Shown: positions 53,571 through 64,000 of the stretch, piece after piece
Layout: every line of letters starts with the position of its first letter
How positions within the stretch are numbered: position 1 is the stretch's first letter
Assembly (NCBI GenBank): GCA_036936605.1
Contig: JAUPFV010000003.1
Location: 144,368,997-144,432,996, forward strand
Direction of reading: 5' to 3'
Origin: Limnanthes douglasii subsp. nivea
Taxonomy: Eukaryota; Streptophyta; Magnoliopsida; Brassicales; Limnanthaceae
DNA: 64,000 nt
Notes under the pieces: generated by a model
The model's input: only the letters and a program-made list of their open reading frames with translations
What the model was told of the DNA's origin: nothing
The model's database searches: none
Position numbers and translations under genes: made by a program

Positions 53571-54178
53571 GTGTGCGGAAACTCCGAGATGAGACAAGGT
53601 CAAGAGATGAGTAAAATGGCCCGAGCCGACCTTGAAGTATGTGATGTCGAGACTCCCTTATATCATAACTATCACGATCCAGTGGCAAACCTTACTTTCA
53701 CTGACACTGACCTACGGGGGATCAATACACCCTATGAAGATGCGCTGACAAAAAACCTTTACATTTGAGGAGTTATGGTAACTCGAGTCCTAGTCCATGA
53801 GGGAAGCTCTGCCAACATCATATTCAAAGGAATCTATGACCGAATGAAAAATGTTCCTCCCTAGAATTCCACCCAACGAACATTAGTCGGTTACGAAGGA
53901 ACAGTGTCTCAATTAGTTGGCGAAGTGGATTTGATGGTCAAGGTAGGTTATGAAGCCACTAAACGTGAGCTAAAAACCTTATTCATGATCCCATACACCC
54001 CCAACTCCTATCAAGCAATAATAGGCAGACCCTTGTTGCATCGAATGGAAGCTACACCGTGCACGATCATACAATGTATAGAGTACCCAGTAGGACATAT
54101 AGCGGGAGTCATTAGAGGAAGTCAAAGTACTGAGAGATCTTGTTACACGGTCACGGTTAACCAGACAAAGCCCCTCTG
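53571..54178 (+). pseudogene. Protease of element B (catalytic site lost)
   Basis: LTFTDTDLRGINTPYEDAL precedes the active-site region, which reads VLVHEGSSANIIFKGIYDRM where active copies have IDTGSSAN. The catalytic Asp and the Thr are replaced. LVGYEGTVSQLVGEVDL and PNSYQAIIGRPLLHRM follow in order. A frame break near 53766 and a stop near 53860 also disrupt it. Confidence 0.72.
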
Positions 54179-54238
54179 ATAGAACCAATAGATAATCCAA
54201 GGGAAACAGAACAACCAGAAGAGGACCCGCTTGACTTA

Positions 54239-55330
54239 GTGGAGGAAGTGTTGACCAAGGGTCGTAAGCTTTGGTTGGGTAATCATCTAAACTCTAATTT
54301 TAAGAAATCATTAGCCGAACTATTAGAGAAAAATTTGGATGTGTTTGCACGGGAAGCTAACGATGTTTCAGGAGTCGATCCTTCAGTTATCTGCCATAAA
54401 TTAGATATCAATTCATGTGCTAAACCTGTGGGGCAAAAGCGACAATCTATTCTGTCGAGAAGCAATATGCCATATCTGCTGAAGTAACAAAATTGTCTAG
54501 GATCTGGCATATCTGATCAGATCGATACCCGCTTTGGCTAGCAAACCTGGTTTAAGTAAAGAAAAAGGAGGGTCGACTTTCCCGATCTAAAAAAAACATG
54601 TCCAAAAGATGCGTTCCCATTACCGCGCATCGAATAGCTGATGGTCTCAGCTTCGGGATGTGAGTTTCCATCATTTGTTGGCACAAGCTCGGGTTATAAC
54701 CAACCAACCTGACCCTTCAGATAAAGAGCACACTGCGTTCCAAACCGAGCACGACTTATACTGCTACACGATCATGTCGTTTGGACTAAAAAAATACGGG
54801 CTCTACATGTCAATGCCTATTTAATCAGATATTTAACACACACTTAGGTTAGAATATGAAAGCACTAATGAATGACATGATCATCAAGACGCATACGGTA
54901 TACTAGGAACTCGTGACGCTCCAAATAGTGTTCGAACTCATACGACGGTAAAATTTAAAACTCAACTCAATAAAATGTTTTTTCGGATTAAGACGCGGTA
55001 AATTCTAAAGCTATATCATCAGTAAAATGCAGATCAAGGCCGACCTTGCATAGTTGCAAGCGGTTATGCAGATGGTGACGTGCAATGTCTCACAAGACGC
55101 CTTACACACTCTCCTGCTTCATTTCCAAAGCCCCAGAAAAAAGCCATCATTTTTTTGAGATACTTCGAGGGACTAATAAATTCGATTGGACAGACGAATG
55201 CAATAAAGCATTCACCGAGCTATAAAATTATCTCACGTCACCATTTTCAGTCAGTGCAGTTTTGGTAAGAGAGCTAGCCGATATTCAGCGACCTATCTAT
55301 TATACTAGCAAAACCTTAATCCACGCGGAG
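54239..55330 (+). pseudogene. Reverse transcriptase of element B (decayed)
   Basis: The N-terminal lead-in is clear (NFKKSLAELLEKNLDVFARE, VDPSVICHKLDI). KKTCPKDAFPLPRIE, SSGYNQPT, FFGLRRGKF and FDWTDECNKAFTEL appear later in changing frames. The YIDD region is unrecognisable. Many stops. Confidence 0.65.
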
Positions 55331-56070
55331 ACTATGGACCTTAATTTGGAAAAACTTGAGTAAGGGATTAGTAATAGCCGTTCGGAAAATGCGCATGTAC
55401 TTCTAGGGCCATACTATTGTAGTTCGTACATCTTTCCCTCTCAAATTGGTTTTGCAGAACCTGAATGCCTCAGGGAGACTAACCAGATGAAGCATCGAGC
55501 TAGGGAAATATGATATCCAATTCGAGCCGCGCACGATAAACAAAGGGCAGGCTGTAGCTGATTTTCTGATAAAGATTTCTTCAGCCAGAGACGTTTCTCC
55601 AATAGAACACAACCACATTACCAACAGACTTAGCCGAATGGATTATCAAGATGGATGGAGCGCCAAACACGTCAGGAGGAGGAGCATGGATTATCCTCCA
55701 TTTACCTACGACAGAAGAGATTCCACAATCGGTTTGTTAAATTTCTTGGTTGCTAATAATGTCGCTGAGTATGAAGCGGTAGTTTGCAGTATGGAGTTAG
55801 TGCTAATATGTTGGGCTCGCCTTCTTAAGATCTGATCGGACTTCTATTTATTTATGAACCAAGCCCAGAGCATTTATGACGCAAAGAAAGAGAGAATCTG
55901 AGGCTACCTATCAGCACTTAAGGGATATGAATCTCACTTTGCAAAGGTATAGTATAATCAAGTCTTGCGCCAAGAAAACTATAATGTCGACGCCATCGCC
56001 AAAGCTCCAGCTTTGGGTGACAATCCGCTCATTATCAGATAACAATTTCTTAGCACCGAGCTGATCCCTC
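55331..56070 (+). pseudogene. RNase H region of element B (decayed)
   Basis: ASGRLTRWSIELGKYDIQFE-like residues are visible near 55480-55525 in shifted frames, followed by MDGAPNTSGGGAWIIL (usual TDGSSNxxGSGAGxxL) near 55650, NVAEYEAVVCSMEL near 55760 and KRESEATYQHLRDM near 55885. The pattern matches the archaeal-type RNase H of Tat elements. Multiple stops and shifts. Confidence 0.6.
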
Positions 56071-56269
56071 TATACAATGTTGTATACACAATTAGCAGGA
56101 CCAACGATTGTAGGGAACCTTACATAATTTATCTTAGTTATGATACTTTACAATTTGACAAGACAGCAGCTCGCACACTTCAGATACAGGCCGCCAAATC
56201 CCATGGTTTAGATGGTGTCTTATATTGTAAAATCGCCACCTGACCGTTGCGTTAGAGCCTCAATCAAGT

Positions 56270-57160
56270 AGAAGCTACCACGGTTCCACATGAACTACAT
56301 GAGGGTGAGGCGGGCGCACAGTACGGTTACCAAAGCCTTGCCCTAAGTTTCCAACTCACTCATTATTGTTGGAGAAATTAGCCGTTGACGCCGAGAAGTT
56401 GGTCCAACAACGCCACCAGTGCAAAAAATTTGCCAATACAAGGCATCTACCGAGCAAGCCAATGTAACATGTAACCGTTCCCTACCCTTTTGAAAATGGG
56501 GCATCGATTTGGTAGGACCCGTTCATATGTCAACTGGTAAAAGGAAATTATTGATAGTTGTAGTTGATTAGTTCTCAAAATGGGTATAAGCGAAGGCTCT
56601 TTTTCGAAGCCGAGCTGAGTAGATATCTGATTTCATCCACAATCAAATCTCTGCTAGGTTTGGCATACCCCGGATATTAATGACTCACAGCGGCCCACAA
56701 TTTTAGAATGTCGTAGTCACTGTGTTTTGCAATCGGTTTGGGATCAGCCAACACTTTTCAACATCTTACTATGCTCAGGGACATAGCTAGGTCAAAGGCA
56801 CGATCCGAACTATCCTAGAAGGTATAAAAAAGAAACTCGAATGAGAGAAAGGTAAGTGGCCAGACAGGTTATCAGAGGTCCCGTGGGCCTAATAACTACC
56901 CCATGCACAACTACAAACGATACTCTTTTGCGTTGGTCTATGGCAACGAAGCAGTGGTACCGAAAGAAGTCATAATACCGAGCCATCGTGTAGTCAAGTA
57001 TAAGGAAATCAATAACGACGTCTACAGAGTAGTAGATGTGGTATACAAGAGAACTGACAATATTGTCAAGCTCTCCTGGGGCCACACAATGGGTCACGCA
57101 GAGCTTACCGCGAATACAGATGAGGAGTTACTCTCCCTTAAAGCTATGCAATGAGCAACA
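56270..57160 (+). pseudogene. Integrase of element B (decayed)
   Basis: Traces in order: HQCKKFANTRHLPSKP, STGKRKLLIVVVD then a stop, FSKWV, ISARFGIPRILMTHSGPQF (usual TDNGPQF; the catalytic Asp is His), AQGHS...TILEGIKKKLE, and ALVYGNEAVVPKEVIIPSHR. The shape is complete but not functional. Confidence 0.68.
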
Positions 57161-57356
57161 CTGAGCTTGACCTTGTAAGGACATCTCCTATGTAGAACAT
57201 AAACTAATAAACACACATGTCCATATAATAATAAATTTTTAACTATACGAAAGTGCCACTGACACAACTATCATTTGAATTCACCCATAGTGGTTATGCA
57301 CTAAGGGTGCAAAAAAATAATAGTCAACAAAATTTTTATTTACAATGGTTTTAAAA

Positions 57357-59960
57357 TTATGCATCAAGAATAGCAGAAGAATCTTTCTTCCCTAAGTCAG
57401 TCGTCTTCACCTTCTTAGGGTGCACCCCTGCGTCTTTGTGAATTATGGTCATTGTTTTCCGAACCTCGAGTGCATGGATATTATCCTTAGGAACCAGCGA
57501 GCCCACAACATTTGGGATCCTAAGGGCTCGTACAAACTTGCTCAACGACCCTAGCTTCATCCCACGGTTTAACCTCAATAATTCAGCTATCGTTTCCTTC
57601 TGGTTTTTGCCACCGTCTCCATGGCAACCTCCGTCACCTCTCTTTCTCGCTGATTTAAATCCGCTTCAGCCTTCTTCAAAATTTATTGTATGTTGTTCTC
57701 CATTTGTACTTTCAGGACTTCCATGGAGGCTTTCAAACTCACACTTTCAACCACGAGCCCATCAAAACGATCTATCTGCTCTTCTACCATGTTAGCTTGA
57801 GAAATCTTTGAAGCCAGTAGATCAGCATTTTGAGACACCATGTCGTTATTTCTTTTGAAAAACCCATGGTTCTGCGTTATCATCGTAGTTGTATAAGCAG
57901 TCAGTTCTTTGTTCTTCTGTTTGCACGCTTCCCGAGTGCCCCTTAGTATCCCCACTTCATTCTCTAGTCCCTACTTCTCTTGCATGGTTTTGACCTTGTG
58001 ATCTTTGGCATATCCATATGCATGCTTAAATCGAGCCAACTCAGTGGTTAAACCATTCTTTGACCCAAAAAACATGGGCTCGGGCTTTAATTTCTCCATA
58101 ATTTGGAGGTCTGTATTTGACATGCGCCGATAGGAGAGGATGTCTAAATTATGATGCATCTACAAACATCACTTTCAAATAAGATAATATTCCCAATCGT
58201 ATATAATTAAAGAGTAGCTAGATTAACTTAGCTTTATTGCTAACTCCACCTACGTCTGCAATATTTCGCTCAAAGGTATGTTATCGTAGAAGGAAATTTA
58301 TGGGCACCTCTTTAGTTACTCGAACATCAGCATGGATGGTCGCGGTATTATAATATAGGAAGGGGGAAACTCCTTCACTATTCTACCTGTTTTGCTAGTC
58401 CCACCATTCTGGTCCTTTGCAGGAATTTGTTCGGGCCACACTATATTCACGAATGTAGACCCGGAACCCACTTCTTGCACGAACGTAGACCGTACGCCAG
58501 TCTTTACAAACTACTCCATCCAGCGACTATTTCTTTGCGAGTGTGATTTTCGGTGCGCATCCATCGCCAGCACCATTGACTTAGCTTGTCTAACCTTTTG
58601 TCTGCACAACATTCATATCTATCATCTCAGGAGCTTTCCATCGAGCTTGCTCGGGCACAAAATTCGATGGATAAGCATCTTGAGCCTCTGGATTCAGACC
58701 CTCATTGTTTTCTTCTTCATCAATTAATTATAGTTTCTAAGTCGTCAGTGGTACTGCATCCACTACCATCCATGGAAGATTCAAGAGAGGACTCTTATCC
58801 TCTCCATCATATTTCTCATCATCATCTGAGCGGGAGCACCAAGTGTGATCCATGTCTGTTCCAACCCCTAGTGGGGCATTATTTCCTCTCTCCTATTTCA
58901 CCTCACCAGCCTCTTGTATACTCAGCATCTCTTTCTCTTTCTTAGTATGGACTTGTAAAGATGAGGAGCCCTCATCTTCCTTCATCCTCTTACCCTAAGG
59001 GACTGATAGCCACACCCCAATGTTATTCCGCTCTCTATATTGTTATTCCATCAATGCCCTCAAATGATCAGTGGTTGCCATTTCTCCAGTACCAACCATG
59101 GCCACTTATTTGTCGTCCCCAATACCCAGTTTATGGACTGGCCACAACTCAACCTTTAAATAATTAATTCGATTAAAAAACCAAGCACGATCTTTACACG
59201 AGGTAGATCTTGCTAATTTTACAACTTTAATCAAGGGATTCATAGCCTCATCTGCCAAGCATTCTTTACACCACTCTTGATGCTTCCCTTCACATATACA
59301 AATCAGTAGTGGCACAAATTTAAAAACAGCGCAAAGCTCCGCAAAAATATTCCTAACACTTAGAATTCCACTTTATTCTAGTTGAAGATTTAGCAAGACA
59401 TTTGCATGCTCCCAGTTTCCTGACACAAACACAAATGATTTTTTTGAATTTTTGTATGATTTAGGAAATTCTACTATTTTTCTCATACCACTCAGTTGGG
59501 TATAGACGAAAGGGGCCTTAGCTAATTTGGAAACATCTATAACCGCTAATAATCTGCTAAGAAAATAGGAATGCCTAGTAGTCGAGAACTAAGAAGAATA
59601 TTGAGTAGGATTCTCTACCCATTTGCAACTACCGGGGTATGGCATATGCCCAAAAAATTAAAAAGTCACGAATCAAGCCCGGCAACGGTAAGCGCAGACC
59701 GCAATTAAATACAGTCGTAAAAAGACAAGTCTCATTCTCCCTCGCTTGGTAGGGGTGCTCACCAACGTTTGGAACCCTAACAATTACTCGCTAAGTATAC
59801 CATATCTAACCCTTAAGCTAAGAAGGCCAACGGCATCCAGATATTTGTATTTAGGGCTATTCTAGTGAAATAGCTCTCTAACAACACAAGGTCTTCAAAT
59901 TTTGACTCTTTAACCTTCATTGGCTTCTCCTTCTTCTTTCCAACCTTTTTTTGGACCCAT
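57357..59960 (-). pseudogene. Antisense accessory gene of element B (decayed)
   Basis: On the minus strand, between integrase and the 3' LTR as in A. Near 59760-59640 it reads NCGLRLPLPGLIRDFLIFW, matching NWGLRYPLDPMIVRYFEIL in A. Near 59440 it reads KKSFVFVSGNWEHANV, matching QRFVFLSGAWENGKE. The frame at 59106-59315 has a Cys-rich stretch and LARSTSCKDRAWFFN. An acidic middle part follows, then a coiled coil (57683-57955; LASKISQANMVEEQIDRF) and a basic C-terminus (57357-57578). Stops and frameshifts throughout. Plus-strand frames at 58392-59167 are shadows. Confidence 0.65.
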
Positions 59961-59969
59961 CGTGTTTCT

Positions 59970-60579
59970 AAATCGACTGCAATGAGCCAATATAAGAGGT
60001 AAGAGTATGCAATTCGTGGGAAAACTCACACCTGAATACTTTTTACCACTAACGAAGGTTATTCAAACACCTATATTCGCGCCAAAAGGGTTCTAGCATC
60101 ATGGTGCTCGTTATAAGAAGAAAAACAGGGAAAAGTCAATAACATACCCGTGTGGAAAATATGGATCGACTGTGTAGTGATTTTGCATTAACGACTAAAT
60201 TATTTTCCTGCTTTGCAATTTTGGACTACCGAAAATATGGTTGTAAATTGAAGAAAACAATGTGTTTGGAGACAAGTTGTTAACTGCATGCGTGATGTGA
60301 TGATGGTGAAGTACAAACCTACACACCTCTAACAAAAATCAAAGCACCATTTTTTCAATTATGGTATTAATGTCAGACCACTCGCACCCACGCGCCTGCT
60401 ACTATTTCCACGTGTCAGACTAACGTTATATATTCAAATGAATCATCATTAACAAATGATGTCATAGTCTTTACACCACTTAATATTTTCTTAAGGATAT
60501 TTTATTCATTAAATAACATTAATTTATTTCATGGAATCTATGATTTTCATCCTGCAATCAATGAACTAGGAGGGTTGCC
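59970..60579. other. Interval between the B antisense gene start and the 3' LTR
   Basis: Non-coding; corresponds by position to the promoter/leader side of the antisense gene. It ends with the polypurine tract ACTAGGAGGGTTGCC at 60565-60579. Confidence 0.5.
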
Positions 60580-61342
60580 TGATAAGGGGATAATAATAAG
60601 ACATAAGATGAATATATATGAGTAATCAACATGGAGGAGGACAGAGAAGACGACAAGCTGAGCTAGTTACAAGATATGAAAGAATTACAAACATGGGCGA
60701 GGTCATACTCAACGGGGAATGAGGCTGAACGAAGGGACATAAGCTGAACAAATAGTAAGTTTGACCAAAAACGAATTGGCTAACATGATCCGAGCCAGTG
60801 ACTTCATCGGGCAAGGAATAATTGAGACAAGGGCACAGGAGGTTCTGAAGCGATGAGAGAGTTAAACAAGATTCATACCGAGTAAAGGGGAAAAGACCAG
60901 AAGGGCGTTCAGTCTATTACGAGGATAAATTCGATCGAGTACCTTACCAAGCAGAGATAAAATTGGAAAGGCGCTCGGCCCATTACGAGGATGAGGACAA
61001 TCGAGCACTTACTGAGCAGAGAGGAAAAGAATGGAAAGACACTCAGTCTATTACGCGAATAAAGCCGACGGAGCACATTTTACATCAAAAGATAGTCAAG
61101 GTAGCGGTTTAAAGTCACATTACTTAAACCAGTCAAACCACTAATGTAATGGCCATTAATTTAGGTCTCACGATGTAAATATAGTTCTCTGTGTAGTTAA
61201 TGGAGTCAAATATCATAGTAATGACTTGTAAACGGTAATAAAGAGTATAAATAAGCGGATAAACCCTAAAAACTGTAATTTCTCTTCTTTGATAATAAAA
61301 CTTTTTCTACTTTGTAATTCTCTTTGTTATTTTCCCATAACA
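60580..61342 (+). repeat. 3' LTR of element B
   Basis: 763 bp, TGATAAGGGG to CCCATAACA, uninterrupted. TATA-like GTATAAATAAGCG lies near 61245. Confidence 0.85.
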
Positions 61343-61770
61343 GCGTCTATAGAAATCTTTTGGGTAGGAAAATTTCTAACCGATTCTTTAGACAATCTCA
61401 TGCAATATTGTTTCAAATATTTCAAACTTGTTGCCCACAATATACAAGATCCAAGGCTAAGTTTGAATCTTACAAAAGTTTTGGTTTTCACGGAGCCACA
61501 ACTATTTATTATTTTCAACAACTATAGGTTCTCATATTTGCAATTATTTTAAATAGAAAAAAAAAATCAATATTCTAGAAAGTGTTGGCTCAAAGGAATG
61601 ATATTGGTGTTAGAGATATTAGGTTCAAGCTCTTTAGCTCGTATGTTTTATTTATAAATAAGAGTTTTATATTCTATGTAATTGGTACGCTCTCTAAATA
61701 AACGGAAACTTTAGCCGCTTCTTAGCGGCTTCTTTTTATTCTCTTTTTTCAATCTTTTTGTTTATTAATA

Positions 61771-61783
61771 TGGTATCAGAGCA
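61771..61783 (+). other. Primer-binding site of element F
   Basis: TGGTATCAGAGCA, complementary to the 3' end of initiator-Met tRNA, the usual primer of plant copia elements. Confidence 0.85.
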
Positions 61784-62283
61784 TGTTTGATCCTTGGAGT
61801 ATTGATATTTTAGTTATTGCGTTTTAATTCGATTTGTTTGATGTTATTTTGGATCTACTTTTGCTTAGAAATTTGGACTTTGCTTTGGGGTTAAGAGTTG
61901 TTTGGAGTTGTTTTGCTTCGGATATATTACTATTGTACTTCAGTTTGATAATTATCTATACAATAATCGAGTATTTGAAATTTGGACTTCATTTTAGGGT
62001 TAAGAGTTGTTTGGAGTTGTTTATTTTTTGATATATTACTAGTGTGCTTCAGTTTTCAGTTTTTGGATATGTTGTATGCAGCCAAAATCAAACGGTCTGA
62101 TCGAAAAGCAAAGGGTGTCGGTTGGATTGTGATTTCGTGTTACCACTGAATTTCAAAGACCATGTTCGGAACATCTACGGATTTAATCTGACCGATTGGA
62201 TTGTGATTTGGTACTACAAATTATGAAAAATCGATGATGGAACGGTGTAGTACGTTTTATTGGTAAAAATGATTTGATTTTAC

Positions 62284-62600
62284 ACAAAAATTAATATATT
62301 TTTTTTATTTTGATTTGAGTTTGGGTTTGGATTTTGATTTTTATTTGTATTTTGATTTTATTTTGATTTGGAATTGAGTTTGAGTTTGAATTTGAGTTAG
62401 GATTACGATTTGACTTGTTTCCCATTTGTATTTGATTGAGTATTCGATTTGATTTTGGTCTTTTATTTGGATTTCGATTGTGATTTCGACTGAGATTTTG
62501 AATTTACACTTAGTTTGATTATGATTTTGGATGTGGGGTTGGATTAATATTTTGATTTGATTTTTTTATTTGGATTTGGTATTTCATGATTGTTTTATTT
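62284..62600 (+). repeat. T-rich low-complexity tract (TTTGATTTGG-like)
   Basis: About 300 bp composed of imperfect TTTGATTT, TTTGAGTT and TTTGGATT words, purely T/G/A on this strand with few C. It sits where copia gag coding should be. Confidence 0.8.
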
Positions 62601-62754
62601 TGTTCGATTAAATATTATGGAGCTTATTGCGAATATGATAGGAAAATATGGTTTTCTACAATCTACTAGTACCAAACAGAATGAGAATTTTTTTATTATG
62701 TCTACATCTGCATATGATTCAAGTGTGTTTTGATCCTCCACTTCAGGTATTGAT

Positions 62755-62850
62755 TCATCATTTTTTATTTTAAATTTCGGTGCATCTCATCATATGTCAC
62801 CTCACATGTCCAACTTTGTTTCATTGTCTCATGTTTTCTCATATTTGTTT
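62755..62850 (+). pseudogene. Protease trace of element F
   Basis: ILNFGASHHMSPHMSNFVSL matches the copia protease signature (usual LDSGASHHM). The catalytic Asp-Ser is Asn-Phe here, so the site is lost. Confidence 0.65.
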
Positions 62851-63172
62851 TGTCTGCTAGCGCTACAAAAATATCAGTAGAGGGTATGAGCTCTATTTTT
62901 ACCCCTCATGTATCAGTATCCGATACTTACTATGTTCCCACCCTTGTTTTGAATCTTGTTTCGATTAGCCAATTGTGTAAATCTGGTTATTAGGTCTTGT
63001 TTTCTGATTCTGTTTGTGCTATACAAAATCAACATACTCAAATAGTGATTGAGACAAGTCATAAAATAGGGGATCTCTATGTTTTGAAAAACTTGAAGTA
63101 ACTAATGTGGATGTCTATGGTAATGATAGTGGAAAAACATAGTTCAGTGATATAGCCGCCTCTAGTGTTAAT

Positions 63173-63960
63173 TTGTCTTCATTTTGTTTGAATCCTTCAT
63201 CGTTTGAGTTTTATCTTTGGTGTAACCGTTTGGAATATGTATCTGCATCATGTTTGAAATTTTTAGTTTGTGCAGGTGCTTTAGGTCAGTTAAATACTTG
63301 TAATATCTCATATTGTAGTGGTTGTAAATTAACAAAAAAATTGGTGTTACCTTTTAATGAAAGTGTCAATTCTTTCATTGCTCGGTTTGATATTATGCAT
63401 TCTGATGTCTGGAGTTCATCTTATTTCTCCATAGAGGATAGTTTGTCATATTATGTATTGTTTATTAATGATTATACTCGATACATATTGATGTTTTTGA
63501 ATAAACAAAGGTCATATTTCCCTGTAATTTATAGAGAATTTAGAGAATTGGTTAAAATACTTCAAGTGTGACTTAAAAGATGAATATACCTCCGATGATT
63601 TCAAAAATTTACTTGCATCTGATGGTACCATGTATCAATCATCTTGTACTAACACCCCTCATCAAAATGGTATCATAGAATGAATACATCATCACCTTAT
63701 TGAGACTGCTCGTTCTTTACTTTTATTAACAGTAGTTCCAAATTTTGTTTTTGTGAGAAACAATTTTGGTTGTTGTTATTGTGATTAATCGAATTCCCAC
63801 TGCTTATAATGCAGGTATGTCGCCCTTTTCAAAAGTTATATGGATAACTTCTAGATTATTCTTCCTTATGAGTGTTTGGATGTACATGTTTTGTTCTTCG
63901 TCCTTATGTTGAACGTAACAAATTGGGTCTTAAAATAGTTATATATCTTTTTCTTGGTTA
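63173..63960 (+). pseudogene. GAG-pre-integrase and integrase of element F
   Basis: Frame 63173-63571: LWCNRLEYVSASCLKFLV and CSGCKLTKKLVLPF (zinc-binding region; one usual His is Cys), then FDIMHSDVWSSS with the first catalytic Asp and YYVLFINDYTRYILMFL. A frameshift near 63555 is followed by CDLKDEYTSDDF (second Asp), TPHQNGIIE (catalytic Glu, then a stop) and ETARSLLLL. The last 100 bp, to the window end, contain traces of the next integrase segment. Copia family is clear; the copy is dead. Confidence 0.8.
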
Positions 63961-64000
63961 TGGTGTTACATAAAAACGTTATCTTTGTTATGATTGCACC

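Larger units (their letters stand above)
45023..61342 (+). mobile_element. Old Tat-lineage Ty3 element 'B', 5' LTR split by element C
   Basis: The right LTR is 60580-61342. The left LTR is in two pieces, 45023-45306 and about 51337-51773, with element C between them. Both LTRs start TGATAAGGGGATA and end CCCATAACA. The flanks GCGGC (45018-45022) and GCGTC (61343-61347) match at 4 of 5 positions. The interior (51774-60579) has decayed gag, protease, RT, RNase H and integrase on the plus strand and a decayed antisense gene on the minus strand. A GGAGGGTTGCC polypurine tract precedes the right LTR. Heavy coding decay and strong LTR divergence show great age. Confidence 0.85.
61583..64000 (+). 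mobile_element. Decayed Ty1/copia retrotransposon 'F' (5' part, cut by window end)
   Basis: A short LTR-like stretch from about 61583 (TGTTGGCTC) to about 61769 is followed directly by the initiator-Met primer site TGGTATCAGAGC (61771-61782). The protease trace is near 62760 and the GAG-pre-integrase and integrase are at 63173-63960. Integrase upstream of RT is the copia order. The gag region is largely replaced by a T-rich low-complexity stretch. The 3' part lies beyond the window. The LTR start is uncertain because only one copy is visible. Confidence 0.75.

Noticed and set aside
58392..59167. Plus-strand frames of 68-119 codons in element B
   Set aside because: They lie opposite the decayed antisense gene; the minus strand shows the acidic linker and coiled-coil features of the family.
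1..64000. tRNA, rRNA or other structured RNA genes
   Set aside because: I scanned for tRNA-like GGTTCGA/TTCGAATC stems in cloverleaf context and for rRNA words and saw none convincing; a tRNAscan or Infernal run would settle it.

Overview
This 64-kb window is AT-rich plant nuclear DNA, probably from a eudicot, and it is almost entirely transposable-element sequence. The evidence is the mix of plant-specific families: Tat-lineage Ty3 elements, a Ty1/copia element with an initiator-Met primer site, L1-type LINEs that end in an RNase H domain, and Stowaway and hAT elements. Plant-style introns and TATA boxes are also visible. There are no bacterial operons, rRNA, tRNA or CRISPR arrays, and I recognise no intact ordinary host gene.

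Layout. 0-2 kb: broken hAT-related (DUF4371) transposase. 2.2-12.6 kb: complete Tat-lineage Ty3 element 'A' on the minus strand, with 297-bp LTRs, a 5-bp target duplication, gag, protease, RT, RNase H and integrase, and an antisense, apparently spliced gene (aORF) between integrase and the 3' LTR. 12.6-18.2 kb: AT-rich DNA with scattered GAGAC motifs around coding-like exons of an unidentified minus-strand gene. 18.4-19.4 kb: copia LTR remnant. 19.7-20.8 kb: non-autonomous hAT element inserted at the end of a Stowaway MITE. 21.7-28.2 kb: full-length LINE ('LINE-1') with a 17-bp target duplication. 28.4-32.1 kb: non-autonomous LTR element 'D' that carries only the aORF. 32.4-33.3 kb: TRIM. 33.9-39.3 kb: second, more decayed LINE on the minus strand. 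39.9-44.4 kb: decayed Ty3 remnant 'E'. 45.0-61.3 kb: old Tat element 'B', whose 5' LTR is split by Tat-type element 'C' (45.3-51.3 kb). 61.6 kb to the end: 5' part of a decayed copia element 'F', cut by the window edge.

Unifying theme. Elements A, B, C and D all carry the same kind of extra gene, always antisense to the retrotransposon and just upstream of the 3' LTR. Its product has a conserved core (Transposase_28 / 'putative gypsy-type transposon' type), a Lys-rich linker, a coiled coil and an acidic tail. In A it can be read as one 899-codon protein after removing a 97-bp intron, with its own TATA box. An intron at the equivalent place is visible in D and likely in C. D has lost gag and pol but kept this gene, and C keeps only part of gag plus this gene. 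This is the most biologically interesting system in the window. Antisense ORFs in Tat elements are known, but the spliced structure and the retention in gag/pol-less derivatives deserve attention.

All coordinates and alignments were made by eye. Family assignments come from recognised motifs, not database searches.
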